A stretch of 64,000 nucleotides of DNA, from assembly GCF_009846885.1 (NCBI RefSeq), contig NZ_WUWM01000009.1, positions 1-64,000 of the forward strand. The letters are read 5' to 3'. Numbering within the stretch: position 1 is the first letter of the stretch; each line of letters begins with the position of its first letter. Shown here in pieces: positions 32,011 to 40,810 of this stretch. Both the position numbers and the translations under genes were made by a program. Below the pieces are notes generated by a model, which saw only the letters and a list, made by a program, of their open reading frames with translations, was not told the origin of the DNA and did no database searches. Source of the DNA: Paenibacillus puerhi. GTDB lineage: Bacteria > Bacillota > Bacilli > Paenibacillales > NBRC-103111.

Positions 32011-34866
32011 ATGACGGGAACAGGCAAGCAGACACCGGGCCAAGCGCCGAAGCAAAGATCTTCATCAAGCGGCACCAAGGGGAGCGGCAGTACCAAGGGC
32101 AGCGCCAAGGGAGGAAGCAAGAAGAAAAAGAAAAAAACAAGTGTGGGGAAGATCATCCTGGCGCTGTTCATCACAGGCAGCCTTGCCGCATTATGCGCAA
32201 TGGGCGTTTATATTTTCGTAATCATCAACGGTGAAGATATCTATAAAGCAAATATTAATAAGCTGGAATTCAGCGAGGCTTCGCTTATTTATGACATCAA
32301 TGAGAATGAGATCGGCACCTTAAAGGTCGAGAACCGCGAAAGCGTGGATGAGAAGGAAATTCCTAAGCTCGTCAAGGATGCGTTCATCGCGACGGAGGAT
32401 AAACGCTTTAACGAGCATGTCGGTATCGACTTGCTTGGTATCGGCCGGGCGCTGGTAAAGGATATCATGGCCCGAAGCATGGTAGAGGGCGGGAGTACGA
32501 TCACGCAGCAGCTGGCGAAAAACGTGTTCGTCGGCTCGGATAAAACCTTCTTCCGCAAGGCGACCGAGGTATCCATCGCGATGGCGCTTGAGCGGAATCA
32601 TTCAAAGGAACAGATCCTGGCTTTTTACTTGAACCGGATTTATTTTGGCAACCGGGCTTACGGGATCAAGGCGGCTTCCAAGGCTTACTTCGGCAAGAGC
32701 GACTTGAATCAGCTGGAGATCTGGGAAGTCGCTACGCTGGCCGCGATGCCCAAAGCGCCCAATACGTATAATCCGATCAACAATCCGGAGAAATCCAAGG
32801 AGCGCCGCGCCGTCGTTCTGCGGCTCATGACCGACCAGGGTTATATTACGGAGCAGCAACGCTCCGAGGCTGCAGATGTCGAATATGTGATGAAGGCCTC
32901 CGAGGCCAAGGAGCAGTATCAGACTTACATCGACTATGTGCTGCGCGAAGCGCAGGAGATGCACGGATTCGATGAGGACCAGCTGCTGCGGGGCGGATAT
33001 CATATCTACACGAACCTCGATCCGAACGCTCAAAGCATCATGGAGCAGACCTATGCGAATGCGAAGTTCTTCCAGAAGGACGGACCGTCGCAGAAGATGC
33101 AGAGCAGCATGGTCATTCTGAACAATACGGATGGCGGCATCGTGGCGATGATCGGCGGCAGAGATTATCAGATTCGCGGGTTGAACCGCGCGGTGATGCA
33201 GCCCCGGCAGCCCGGCTCCTCCTTCAAACCGCTGATCTCCTATGCGCCGGCTCTGGAGCTGGGGAAATATTCGCCGTATTCTCGTCTAAAGGATGAGCAG
33301 CGTTCGTTCAACGGGTACTCGCCGCGAAACTGGGATGGCGTCTACCGCGGAGAAGTAACGATGATCGAAGCGATCAAGCGCTCGGCCAATATTCCGGCGG
33401 TCGAAGTGTTGAATGATGTCGGAGTAAGCAAGGCCAAGTCCTATGTGAAAAAACTTGGGATTCCGTTCGACGATAAAGGCGACAGCAACCTGGCTATAGC
33501 GCTGGGCGGCATGACGCATGGGGTTACGACGCTGCAGATGGCGCAGGCCTATACCTCTTTCCCAAACAATGGGAGCGTGGTTACCGCTCATGCCATCAAT
33601 AAAATCGTCGACGATACCGGTATTCGCGTAGAGGTGAAGCCGGAGAAAACCTCCGTGTGGAGCGCCAAGACAGCCTGGAATATGACGCAGATGCTGCAGA
33701 CGGTCGTGGAGCCCGGGGGTACGGGTACGGCAGCCAAATTCGACCGTCCGGTAGCCGGCAAAACGGGGTCGACCCAGCTGGAGCTGAAGGGGCTGGAGAA
33801 GTATAATCGCGATCTGTGGTTCGTCGGGTACACGCCGGAATGGACAGCGGCCGTCTGGATGGGCTTTGACAAAACCGATACGAAGCATTACGTTTCGATG
33901 AGCAGCGGCGCGCCTGCGGCGATCTTCAAGGAAGTGATGCAGAAGTCGCTGGCCAAGAAGCCGATGACCAAGTTCACGAAGCCGGAGGGCGTTCAAGACC
34001 TGAAGGAACCGCCGAAAACGGTCGGCGACCTGAAGGGGGAATATGTGGCCGAGGGGCGTAAGGTCAAGCTTAGCTGGACCGGAGTCGGCGAGGGCACGAC
34101 GTATCAGGTGTTCCGCAAGGACAGCAAGTCGGAGGAGTTCCCGAAGGAACCGATCACCACGACGACGCTGACAGAGGTCAATGATATCACGGCGATTCAA
34201 CCGGATACGTACGAGTACATGGTTGTCTCGGTCAATCCTGAGAACAACGTGGCGGGAGGAAGCTCCAACGTGGTCAGCGTGACGGTAGGGGATCCTGCTA
34301 ATCCGGTGATGCCCGGGCTGCCGAATGACGGCAACGAGCCGATAGACCCGAACGCTCCGGGCGGACAGCTGCCTGGCGCAGGCCAGCCGGGCGGCGGTGT
34401 GACAGGACCGGGAGGAACGACTCCGGGCACGGGCACAGGGACTGGTGGCGGTATGGGCAACGGAAACGGAATCGGTAACAACAACGGCAACGGCAACAAC
34501 AACGGAAACGGAATCGGTAACAACAACAGCAACGGCAACGGCAACAGCAACGGGGCAGGCAGTGGCAGCGGTTCGGGTACGACTCCAGGAACAGGCACTG
34601 GTACAGGAACTGGAACTGGTACTGGCACTGGTACAGGAACCGGAACTGGAACCGGCACCGGCACCGGCACCGGCACCGGCACCGGCACCGGAACTGGAAC
34701 TGGTACAGGAACCGGAACTGGAACTGGAGCGGGCGCTGGTACTGTTACTGGAACTGGAACTGGCACAGGCACAGGTACCGGAACAGGCGCCGGAACTGGC
34801 ACGGGAAGCGGAGTTGGAACAGGCGGATCAGCCGGTACTCCGCCGGCGGGCAATCCGGTCCCTTAA
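32011..34866 (+). CDS. Class A penicillin-binding protein (PBP1A family) with repetitive tail
   Basis: A 951-residue bifunctional peptidoglycan synthase. Residues 1-45 are a Lys/Ser/Gly-rich cytoplasmic part, followed by one membrane span (45-72). The GT51 glycosyltransferase has [10 protein letters not shown] (catalytic Glu about 128) and [13 protein letters not shown]. The transpeptidase has SSFK (active Ser about 404), SAN and KTGST (about 583). A fibronectin-III-like module follows ([19 protein letters not shown]). The last 170 residues are Gly/Asn then Gly-Thr dipeptide repeats. It is a complete gene starting at ATG 32011 after AAAGGGAG. Likely elongation or sporulation PBP; exact role not readable. 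Confidence 0.9.
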   Translation: MTGTGKQTPGQAPKQRSSSSGTKGSGSTKGSAKGGSKKKKKKTSVGKIILALFITGSLAALCAMGVYIFVIINGEDIYKANINKLEFSEASLIYDINENEIGTLKVENRESVDEKEIPKLVKDAFIATEDKRFNEHVGIDLLGIGRALVKDIMARSMVEGGSTITQQLAKNVFVGSDKTFFRKATEVSIAMALERNHSKEQILAFYLNRIYFGNRAYGIKAASKAYFGKSDLNQLEIWEVATLAAMPKAPNTYNPINNPEKSKERRAVVLRLMTDQGYITEQQRSEAADVEYVMKASEAKEQYQTYIDYVLREAQEMHGFDEDQLLRGGYHIYTNLDPNAQSIMEQTYANAKFFQKDGPSQKMQSSMVILNNTDGGIVAMIGGRDYQIRGLNRAVMQPRQPGSSFKPLISYAPALELGKYSPYSRLKDEQRSFNGYSPRNWDGVYRGEVTMIEAIKRSANIPAVEVLNDVGVSKAKSYVKKLGIPFDDKGDSNLAIALGGMTHGVTTLQMAQAYTSFPNNGSVVTAHAINKIVDDTGIRVEVKPEKTSVWSAKTAWNMTQMLQTVVEPGGTGTAAKFDRPVAGKTGSTQLELKGLEKYNRDLWFVGYTPEWTAAVWMGFDKTDTKHYVSMSSGAPAAIFKEVMQKSLAKKPMTKFTKPEGVQDLKEPPKTVGDLKGEYVAEGRKVKLSWTGVGEGTTYQVFRKDSKSEEFPKEPITTTTLTEVNDITAIQPDTYEYMVVSVNPENNVAGGSSNVVSVTVGDPANPVMPGLPNDGNEPIDPNAPGGQLPGAGQPGGGVTGPGGTTPGTGTGTGGGMGNGNGIGNNNGNGNNNGNGIGNNNSNGNGNSNGAGSGSGSGTTPGTGTGTGTGTGTGTGTGTGTGTGTGTGTGTGTGTGTGTGTGTGTGTGAGAGTVTGTGTGTGTGTGTGAGTGTGSGVGTGGSAGTPPAGNPVP
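34431..34850 (+). repeat. Low-complexity GGNGN and Gly-Thr repeat tract
   Basis: The 3' end of the PBP gene is built from AACGGAAACGG-type units and then over 40 near-tandem hexamers of GGNACN encoding Gly-Thr. Codon choice varies between copies, including a run of identical GGCACC hexamers near 34655-34690. Confidence 0.9.
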
Positions 34867-34931
34867 TGGATCGGGGTGCCCGGCCGCAATGAGACAAATG
34901 GTGTGCATTTTATTCCAGTCCCTTTCTGTAG

Positions 34932-34937
34932 TATAAT
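34932..34937 (+). promoter_or_regulatory. Probable -10 element of the cyclophilin gene
   Basis: TATAAT lies about 45 bases before the start codon. The matching -35 (TTTATT at 17-base spacing) is poor. Confidence 0.4.
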
Positions 34938-34982
34938 TTTGGCGAAGCAAACAACAAGACTCAGATGGAGATGAATCTAACG

Positions 34983-35681
34983 ATGAAGATCAGACTCGCC
35001 CGTACGACTATCGGACTCGCGCTAACATCCTTGCTTCTGGCAGGAATAGTTTCGGCTTGCGGGACGAAGCCAGCGCCCGCGGACCAGACTAATACCGGGG
35101 CTGGTACCAATACGCCAGCGCAGAACGGGCAAACCGAGCCAAAAAAGCCAAAGAGCTGGACTTCTCCTCCAGCGATGACGATCGACGCTGCCAAGACGTA
35201 TAAAGCAGCCGTAACCACGTCCCAGGGAACATTTACCATCGAGTTGTACCCGAAGGAAGCACCCAAGACGGTCAACAACTTTGTGTTTCTGGCCAGAGAA
35301 GGCTTCTATGATAACGTCGTGTTTCATCGGATCATCCAGTCGTTCATGATCCAGACGGGCGACCCGAAAGGAAATGGCGCGGGAGGTCCGGGTTATAAGT
35401 TCGAGGACGAACTCAAAACGTCGCGCAAGTATGAGCCGGGAATTGTCGCCATGGCGAATAGCGGACCGAATACGAACGGAAGCCAGTTCTTTATTTGTAC
35501 CGGGGAAGACAGCAAAAACTTGAATAGAGATCCTAAATACACGATATTCGGCAAAGTGACCGAGGGCATGGACACGATTCAAAAGATCGCCGCAACACCG
35601 GTAACAGCAGGTGGCGACCCAGTGCCAAGCGTTCCAACGGAAAAAATCGTCATTCAGTCGATCGCCATCACAGAAAAGTAA
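34983..35681 (+). CDS. Cyclophilin-type peptidyl-prolyl isomerase lipoprotein
   Basis: A roughly 232-residue cis-trans prolyl isomerase exported as a lipoprotein (signal ending VSACG, then a Pro/Thr-rich linker to about residue 60). The cyclophilin core shows FTIELYPKEAPKTVNNF, VFHRIIQSFMIQTGDP, GSQFFICTG and FGKVTEGMD. The active-site Arg of FHRI is present. I prefer ATG 34983, which starts the basic signal region; ATGs at 34965 and 34971 are also in frame. It probably helps extracytoplasmic folding. Confidence 0.85.
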   Translation: MKIRLARTTIGLALTSLLLAGIVSACGTKPAPADQTNTGAGTNTPAQNGQTEPKKPKSWTSPPAMTIDAAKTYKAAVTTSQGTFTIELYPKEAPKTVNNFVFLAREGFYDNVVFHRIIQSFMIQTGDPKGNGAGGPGYKFEDELKTSRKYEPGIVAMANSGPNTNGSQFFICTGEDSKNLNRDPKYTIFGKVTEGMDTIQKIAATPVTAGGDPVPSVPTEKIVIQSIAITEK

Positions 35682-35683
35682 GT

Positions 35684-35725
35684 CCCGGGGAGCAGCGTGA
35701 GACATGATCACGCTGCTTTCGGGTT
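35684..35725 (+). terminator. Terminator of the cyclophilin gene
   Basis: AGCAGCGTGA and TCACGCTGCT form a perfect ten-base stem inside an outer CCCG/CGGG pair, then TTTT. Confidence 0.85.
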
Positions 35726-35788
35726 TTATGATTTCAGAGAGAAGGAAACGAATCCAAGCTGTTTGCCGTCTAATGAAAGGAGAGAGGG

Positions 35789-36466
35789 ATGATGGAGAAG
35801 CACGGCTGTCTGCTGCTGCATGGATTTACAGGCGGTCCCTTCGAAGTGGAGCCGCTTGCCGAGTATTTACGGAGCCTTGGATACGAGTGCCGGGTGCCGA
35901 CGCTCCCGGGTCATGATCAGGAGCTGCATGAATTAGGCCGGGTTAGCTGGAGAGACTGGCTTGATGCAGCGGCAGGCGAAGCCTATGAGATGAGCCGCCG
36001 ATATACGACGATGGATGTCATCGGTTTCTCGATGGGGGGATTGCTGTCCGCTTATGTAGCGAACCGGTTTCCTGTACGGCGTCTCGTGATGCTGAATGCA
36101 GCCGCCATTTACGTCAGTCCGATGATGCTGATCCGGGATCTGGCCGAACGGATAAAGGAGCATGATTGGGAGCACTGGGGCCGTGTCAAGAAAGTTCCCC
36201 TTCCGGCCACTTTTCAGTTTATGAAACTGGCCCGTTACGCCAAGCAGTGCGAGCTCGGACGAGTCGCTGTGCCGACCTTGATTGCCCAAGGGCAGAAGGA
36301 TCAGATCGTTCATCCCCGAAGCGCTCGTTATATTTATAACCGGCTTCAGGGAGACAAGGAGCTCGTTTACTTTGCTCAGTCCCGGCATATGCTCTGCTTT
36401 GAACCCGATGCGCCGGAGGTATTTCGGTCGGTCGGTCGATTTCTCTCTCCGAGCCATACCTTTTAA
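35789..36466 (+). CDS. Alpha/beta hydrolase (carboxylesterase type)
   Basis: A 225-residue serine hydrolase. Oxyanion region CLLLHGFTGGP, nucleophile elbow VIGFSMGGLLS, acid QGQKDQIV and His SRHML complete the triad. Size and motifs suit Est30-type carboxylesterases or monoacylglycerol lipases of Bacillales. The start has a second adjacent ATG (35792); AGGAGA upstream supports either. It is followed 19 bases later by the YdcF-like gene, so cotranscription is likely. Confidence 0.85.
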   Translation: MMEKHGCLLLHGFTGGPFEVEPLAEYLRSLGYECRVPTLPGHDQELHELGRVSWRDWLDAAAGEAYEMSRRYTTMDVIGFSMGGLLSAYVANRFPVRRLVMLNAAAIYVSPMMLIRDLAERIKEHDWEHWGRVKKVPLPATFQFMKLARYAKQCELGRVAVPTLIAQGQKDQIVHPRSARYIYNRLQGDKELVYFAQSRHMLCFEPDAPEVFRSVGRFLSPSHTF

Positions 36467-36485
36467 TAGGAGATAGGAGCGAATT

Positions 36486-37127
36486 ATGGGACGGAAGGAT
36501 CGTATCGGATGGAGGCGGGCTGCCGGTCGGGCGGTCCGCTTGCTTGCCCTTGGCTTGCTGATGGCTATCCTGGGGGTAGGCGGCATACAGTGGCAGATGA
36601 GTGCTATGCCGGACAAGCCGCTTGACCCTGTAGATGTCGGGATCGTCCTTGGGGCGGCTTTGTGGCAAGATGAGCCCAGCCCGGCGCTGAAGGAGAGACT
36701 GGATCGTGCCGTCAAGCTGTACCTGAGCGGGGTCACTCCACGGCTTATCGTCAGCGGAGGGTACGATCATGAGGATTCGCTGATAAGCGAAGCGGAAGGT
36801 ATGCGCAATTATCTCGTCAGAAAAGGAGTAGCTGCCGAACATATCGCGCTGGAGCAGGCATCGCGAAGCACCTATGAAAACTTGAAATTCAGCCAAGCGG
36901 TTATGGAGCGGCATGGCTGGAGCTCGGCGGCTATCATTACCCATCGGTATCATGCGCTGCGTGCGCTGGACATTGCCCGCTATCTGGGATATCGGGATCC
37001 GGTAGCGTCGCCTATGGACTCGGACGTCCTGATGATGTCCTGGCACAGGTCCCGTGAAACGCTTGCCATCTATAAGTGGGAGTGGGATAAACTGCAGCTC
37101 GCCGTCGGCCGGGAGCCGCTGGGCTGA
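36486..37127 (+). CDS. YdcF/SanA-like membrane protein (DUF218)
   Basis: A 213-residue protein with one N-terminal membrane span (residues 17-36) and a DUF218 domain outside. Visible family motifs: VGIVLGAALW, LKERLDRAVKLYLSG, LIVSGGYDHED, SEAEGMRNYLV, SRSTYENLKFS and IITHRYHALRA. DUF218 proteins (YdcF, SanA, ElyC) are linked to envelope integrity in other bacteria, but no reaction is agreed. AGGAG lies before the ATG. Confidence 0.8.
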   Translation: MGRKDRIGWRRAAGRAVRLLALGLLMAILGVGGIQWQMSAMPDKPLDPVDVGIVLGAALWQDEPSPALKERLDRAVKLYLSGVTPRLIVSGGYDHEDSLISEAEGMRNYLVRKGVAAEHIALEQASRSTYENLKFSQAVMERHGWSSAAIITHRYHALRALDIARYLGYRDPVASPMDSDVLMMSWHRSRETLAIYKWEWDKLQLAVGREPLG

Positions 37128-37167
37128 TGGCGGGGAAGGCGCTAAGATGTTAATATTACTGCAATTA

Positions 37168-37176
37168 TGCTATAAT
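37168..37176 (+). promoter_or_regulatory. Extended -10 promoter of tatA
   Basis: TGCTATAAT combines a perfect -10 with a TGn extension, about 38 bases before the tatA start. The -35 region is weak. Confidence 0.55.
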
Positions 37177-37214
37177 GCTAACAAAGACGTACTCCCAGAA
37201 ACGGGGTGAGCACA

Positions 37215-37403
37215 TTGCCATTCAATATCGGAATCGGCGGATTGTTACTGATTCTTGTCGTTGTTCTTCTCCTGTTCGGTCCGTCCAAGCTTCCTGAGCT
37301 CGGCCGAGCGGTCGGACGGACGCTTACGGAATTTAAGGAATCTACCCGCGGCTTGACGTCCGGGGATAAAGAGGAAGAGAATAAAGAAGAGAAGAAGTCG
37401 TAA
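37215..37403 (+). CDS. tatA: Twin-arginine translocase subunit TatA
   Basis: A 62-residue membrane protein of the Tat protein-export pore. The single N-terminal span ([18 protein letters not shown]), hinge [15 protein letters not shown] and the amphipathic helix ([12 protein letters not shown]) are typical. The charged tail [10 protein letters not shown] follows. I choose TTG 37215 (MPFNIGIGG), five bases after GGGGTGA; GTG 37206 is also in frame. TatA needs TatC; the only tatC sequence found here is a broken 3' fragment 11.5 kb downstream. Confidence 0.9.
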   Translation: MPFNIGIGGLLLILVVVLLLFGPSKLPELGRAVGRTLTEFKESTRGLTSGDKEEENKEEKKS

Positions 37404-37456
37404 GTTGTTTCTTTACACTGGGCGTCATGCCGGATGAAGCAGCACCCTACAAGGAT

Positions 37457-37505
37457 AAGCCGTTCGCGGACCCTGCGATTTTGCAGTCTGCGGCGGCTTT
37501 TTGCT
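37457..37505 (+). terminator. Terminator after tatA
   Basis: AAGCCG(TT)CGC(G)GAC pairs with GTC(T)GCG(G)CGGCTT and is followed by TTTTT, so tatA now ends as its own transcript. Confidence 0.65.
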
Positions 37506-37736
37506 GTTCCGTTCTCTAGGGAAATCGGCAAAAGCTTTGAGCTAACGGGAGTAAGTGATTTCGGGGTATAACATAAAGCAGCACGCTGCTCGGGATTTTT
37601 AGGTTAGCTTTTCCAGAACAATTGGTTAAGAACGAAGCAACTGCGTTAAAATGATTGGGGCTTTTGTTCAGGGTTTCAAAAAATACCTACGCAAGGAAGT
37701 GGTCTCCGTGGCTACTTTCTTTTGCTATTCAGGATG
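37506..37736. other. Intergenic region at the left edge of the accessory segment
   Basis: No gene found. Base composition drops in GC from about 37530 onward. GTTCCGTTCTCTAG at 37506-37519 resembles GTTCCTTTTCTAG at the right edge (48849-48861). Confidence 0.35.
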
Positions 37737-37868
37737 CTAAAACGCAGCAATAATATAGCTTGCCATTACAGACAACGCGGTGAACCGTATCATCGCTAAT
37801 GGTAAAGCATAAAGTTGCGATAAGAGTGGAAGCAGAAATGCTAATCCGCATGTAAATGCTAGAGCCAT
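37737..37868 (-). CDS. Possible 43-residue two-span membrane protein
   Basis: An ATG at 37868 opens a 43-codon frame of mostly hydrophobic residues (MALAFTCGLAFLLPLLSQ, then two short spans, ending IIAAF). It begins ten bases after the DUF4097 remnant ends, on the same strand. No good ribosome site precedes it, so it may be the 3' end of a decayed membrane gene. Confidence 0.3.
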   Translation of the reverse strand: MALAFTCGLAFLLPLLSQLYALPLAMIRFTALSVMASYIIAAF

Positions 37869-37878
37869 TTAAGATGTT

Positions 37879-38390
37879 TTATTTAATTGTTATATTGCCA
37901 GAAGTTGTTTGCAGTTGCACATTAAATGAGCCATCCCCCGTTTGTCCCTGTGTCTTTCTGTTATTTTGTTGACGGTTTTCCAAAGGAATAGCAACAGATC
38001 GTCTTCCACTACCTGATTGCAAAAGCCAGTGTATATTGGAGTCTTTGTCTTCAAGATTAAAAAGGAGGTTGCCACTTTTAATAGAAACATTTATGTCTCC
38101 ATTTATTTCTAAATAGTCAAGCGATACATTTCCGCTGCTTCCTTTAATATCGAGTTTATTCGTGTTCAGATTTTTTATCTTTACGCTGCCGGAAGAACCC
38201 TCAATCATTACTTTTCCCTCATAATTGGTCGGAATACGGATGGATAGCTGAGGCATTTTCCTGATATTAACATGCGTTTGATATCATTCTTAAGCCGAAT
38301 TTTGATTTTTTGTTCCCCTCATCTGTAACAATTACCGGTCCATTATTGTTCATAAGCAAGGTAGCTTCAAGTGACTCAATATCCGCTGAT
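37879..38390 (-). pseudogene. DUF4097-type beta-helix protein, frameshifted remnant
   Basis: From 38256 down, 125 codons encode a DUF4097 repeat domain: IRIPTNYEGKVMIEGSSG, NLNTNKLDIKGSSG, DINVSIKSGNL, and SFNVQLQTTSGNITIK with the family's alternating hydrophobic strands. Upstream, related code (LEATLLMNNNGPVIV, then KIKIRLKND) continues in two other frames, so the N-terminus is broken. DUF4097 proteins are often wall or envelope-stress proteins encoded near regulators. It ends with intact repeats. Base use is AT-richer than the flanking housekeeping genes. Confidence 0.65.
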
Positions 38391-38398
38391 GATTACTA

Positions 38399-38453
38399 TT
38401 GACATTTGGTCTAAAACTTATAGACTATAAATATGGTCGATATCTTATAGACC
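38399..38453 (+). promoter_or_regulatory. Promoter and paired operators of blaI-blaR1
   Basis: TTGACA (38399-38404) with TAGACT 16 bases on forms the promoter. Two 19-base dyads, GGTCTAAAACTTATAGACT (38408-38426) and GGTCGATATCTTATAGACC (38435-38453), share GGTC-n-A ... TATAGAC arms, 27 bases apart, and cover the promoter and the ribosome site. They look like BlaI-type repressor sites. Confidence 0.65.
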
Positions 38454-38466
38454 GAGGAGGGGTAAA

Positions 38467-38829
38467 ATGAAAGGATACAAACTTACAGAAAGCGAAGTAA
38501 AGTTTACCGATTTAATCTGGCAAAACGAACCGATTGGTTCTGGTGATCTTGTGAAACTATGTGAAAAAGAAATGAATTGGAAAAAGTCCACAACCTATAC
38601 CGTGCTGAAAAAGTTGTGCGATAAAGGGTTTTTTCAAAATAAAAATTCAGTAGTTTCATCTTTGATTACAAAGGATGAATACTACGCAAATCAAAGCTTA
38701 CGTTTTGTTGAAGATACCTATGGAGGGTCATTGCCTAAATTTTTAACAGCGTTTATGGGAGGGAAAAAATTAAGTAACCGCCAGGCGGAGGAGCTGAAAA
38801 AGCTGATTGATGAACATAAGGAGGTGTAA
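38467..38829 (+). CDS. BlaI/MecI/CopY-family transcriptional repressor
   Basis: A 120-residue winged-helix repressor. YKLTESEVKFTDLIWQNEP, LVKLCEKEMNWKKSTTYTVLKKLCDKGF is the DNA-binding domain with the recognition helix in KKSTTYT. The C-terminal half dimerises and carries the region cleaved on induction (LTAFMGGKKLS). The M56 sensor gene follows three bases later, making the standard repressor-sensor pair. There is no adjacent beta-lactamase; the target besides itself is not visible here. Confidence 0.9.
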   Translation: MKGYKLTESEVKFTDLIWQNEPIGSGDLVKLCEKEMNWKKSTTYTVLKKLCDKGFFQNKNSVVSSLITKDEYYANQSLRFVEDTYGGSLPKFLTAFMGGKKLSNRQAEELKKLIDEHKEV

Positions 38830-38831
38830 TC

Positions 38832-40421
38832 ATGAGCGAACTATTTCTGTCTGTTTTAAATATGAGCCTTACAGCAAGCTATGTCTTTCTTGTTGTGATA
38901 GTAATCAGATTACTACTTAAGAAAGCCCCGAAGGTCATCTCTTATGCCTTATGGGGTGTGGTAGCTTTCCGACTTGTTGTTCCATTCACATTTGAGAGTG
39001 TATTTAGTCTGTTGCCAAGGAATGGGGATAGCAATCCTATCCCTCCAATCCCTCAAGGCAGTATACTTCAGCAAAGTCCGCAGATTAATAGTGGGATAGA
39101 GGTGGTCGATTCATTTGTAGGTGGAATACTGCCGGCACCGACTGTTGGAGATAGCGTAAATCCTTTGCAGATCTACACACAGATTGGATCATATATTTGG
39201 GTATTAGGTATAATTGCATTGCTGATTTATAGTCTGGTATCTGTATTACTCCTAAAGAAACAGCTTAAAAACGCGCAATTAATAGAGCGGAATATCTACG
39301 AAGCTGAAAATTTAAAAACACCGTTTGTGCTTGGCTTGATGCGACCCAAGATTTATTTGCCCGTTGGACTTCATGCTAAGGAGCGCAGCTACATCCTGCT
39401 GCACGAACAGACTCACATTAAACGATTTGATCATATCATTAAGCCGCTAGCCTTCTTGGTATTGTCTGTTCACTGGTTTAATCCTCTTATATGGGTAGCA
39501 TTCATGTTAATGAGCAGAGATATGGAGTTTTCCTGTGATGAACGTGTACTGAAAAAGATGAATTCTGATATTGATATAAAAAAATCTTACGCGTCATCTT
39601 TATTATCGCTTGCTACTGATAGACATATTTTGAATGGAAGTCCGCTTGCTTTTGGTGAGGGAAATGTAAAAGGGAGAATTAAAAACGTGTTAAATTATAG
39701 AAAACCAAGGTTCTGGATACTTGCTTTCTCCATTGTCATCATGATAGCCGTGGGGATTGGATTGATAGCAAATCCTAAAATTAATGGGATGGATGAATTA
39801 GGGCATATTACTGGCTCAAAGAATACACCATCAGGTGAAGAAGTTTCTTTTGAACTACCAGAGAAATCAGCAGCAGAAATATTAAGATACCTAGCAAATC
39901 AACAATTCTCAATTAAAGGAAATGAAATTAGTAATGATGATCAAGAAACCGTTGTAACATTTGGAATAGCTTTTTTAAATTTGTATACCGGGGCTGTTGC
40001 AGAACAAACAGCAGTATCATTTAAAAACTACATCTCTAATGAGAATCTTCTTAAATTTACAAATAAAATGTTGGAGTTAGAACAAAAAAGGGAATTAAAC
40101 GGAGGATCTGGTTTGGTTTTCGGTTTAGAAAATGAAATCAAGGAAGCAGAGTTCAAGAAACATAATGGAGATGTCTACTACGTAAGATTACTTTTTTCGA
40201 ACCAAGGGTCAGTAAGGACCCTCAAAATGTTAGTTCAAGCTGAAAACAAGACATTAAAAATTGACGATTTGTACTTTGGATACAAAGATGGAGTAGATAC
40301 TATTGTAACAGGACATCCTGCTGATAGAAAACTTCATGATCCCAAACTATGGGATGACCAAGAATGGGTTGATGGCGTTTTTGAAAAGCTTGCACAATTT
40401 GAATCTGAACTGAACTCTTGA
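38832..40421 (+). CDS. BlaR1/MecR1-type M56 sensor protease
   Basis: A 529-residue membrane protein. Four membrane spans (about 12-30, 35-55, 115-135 and 290-310) surround a cytoplasmic zinc protease with HEQTHIKRFDH (zinc His and Glu). LKTPFVLGLMRPKIYLP and FSCDERVLKKM complete the M56 pattern. The extracellular C-terminal 200 residues do not contain SxxK/KTG penicillin-binding motifs, so it is not a classical beta-lactam sensor. It should sense another envelope signal and cleave the repressor encoded just upstream. Confidence 0.85.
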   Translation: MSELFLSVLNMSLTASYVFLVVIVIRLLLKKAPKVISYALWGVVAFRLVVPFTFESVFSLLPRNGDSNPIPPIPQGSILQQSPQINSGIEVVDSFVGGILPAPTVGDSVNPLQIYTQIGSYIWVLGIIALLIYSLVSVLLLKKQLKNAQLIERNIYEAENLKTPFVLGLMRPKIYLPVGLHAKERSYILLHEQTHIKRFDHIIKPLAFLVLSVHWFNPLIWVAFMLMSRDMEFSCDERVLKKMNSDIDIKKSYASSLLSLATDRHILNGSPLAFGEGNVKGRIKNVLNYRKPRFWILAFSIVIMIAVGIGLIANPKINGMDELGHITGSKNTPSGEEVSFELPEKSAAEILRYLANQQFSIKGNEISNDDQETVVTFGIAFLNLYTGAVAEQTAVSFKNYISNENLLKFTNKMLELEQKRELNGGSGLVFGLENEIKEAEFKKHNGDVYYVRLLFSNQGSVRTLKMLVQAENKTLKIDDLYFGYKDGVDTIVTGHPADRKLHDPKLWDDQEWVDGVFEKLAQFESELNS

Positions 40422-40456
40422 GCATGCAGAAATATAAGGCTGACTTATTATTTTAT

Positions 40457-40494
40457 GGCGAAGTCCTCTTGCAAAACGGAAGACTTCGCCCTTT
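40457..40494 (+). terminator. Terminator of blaI-blaR1
   Basis: GGCGAAGTC and GACTTCGCC form a nine-base stem followed by CTTT, 35 bases past the stop. Confidence 0.6.
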
Positions 40495-40704
40495 GAGTGT
40501 TACGGAGAACCGTACCACAAGTGATGGTACACACGATCACCATTAGGAAAGAAAAAGTACTTGATAGTGACTTTATTAGTAGATTAAGGCGATAGTGATA
40601 ATCGTGCAACGGATATAAAGTGTTAGACTGTGAATTGTTGAAACCTTTGAGCCACAATATCGGCAGCTTTCTAAAGTGATTTTTTGACTGATCTATTAAA
40701 ATAC

Positions 40705-40760
40705 AAACAGCGGCGAACTAAGACATTAAAATAAAGTCTTTGACTGCCGCTGTTTTTTTG
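40705..40760 (+). terminator. Second, strong terminator-like hairpin
   Basis: AACAGCGGC and GCCGCTGTT enclose an inner AAGAC/GTCTT hairpin and are followed by a run of T. It has no obvious gene of its own directly upstream, so it may be left from a lost gene. Confidence 0.65.
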
Positions 40761-40810
40761 AACTAACGTTCCTGTTAAGACTTACAGGTCGACGAGTTAT
40801 CGTGGTACGT

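Larger units (their letters stand above)
40422..40810. other. Intergenic stretch with two terminators and a recombinase vestige
   Basis: No intact gene. It contains the hairpins listed separately and, at 40506-40523, AGAACCGTACCACAAGTG, which encodes RTVPQV as in the C-terminus of large serine recombinases and is 17/18 identical to the end of the recombinase fragment at 43253. Confidence 0.4.

Noticed and set aside
34431-34850. Short-period repeats that might be a CRISPR or minisatellite
   Set aside because: The period is 6 bases, there are no spacers, and the tract is in frame with the PBP gene.
34197-34853. Proline-valine repeat protein on the minus strand
   Set aside because: It is the reverse complement of the PBP Gly-Thr tail and has no ribosome site or domain.
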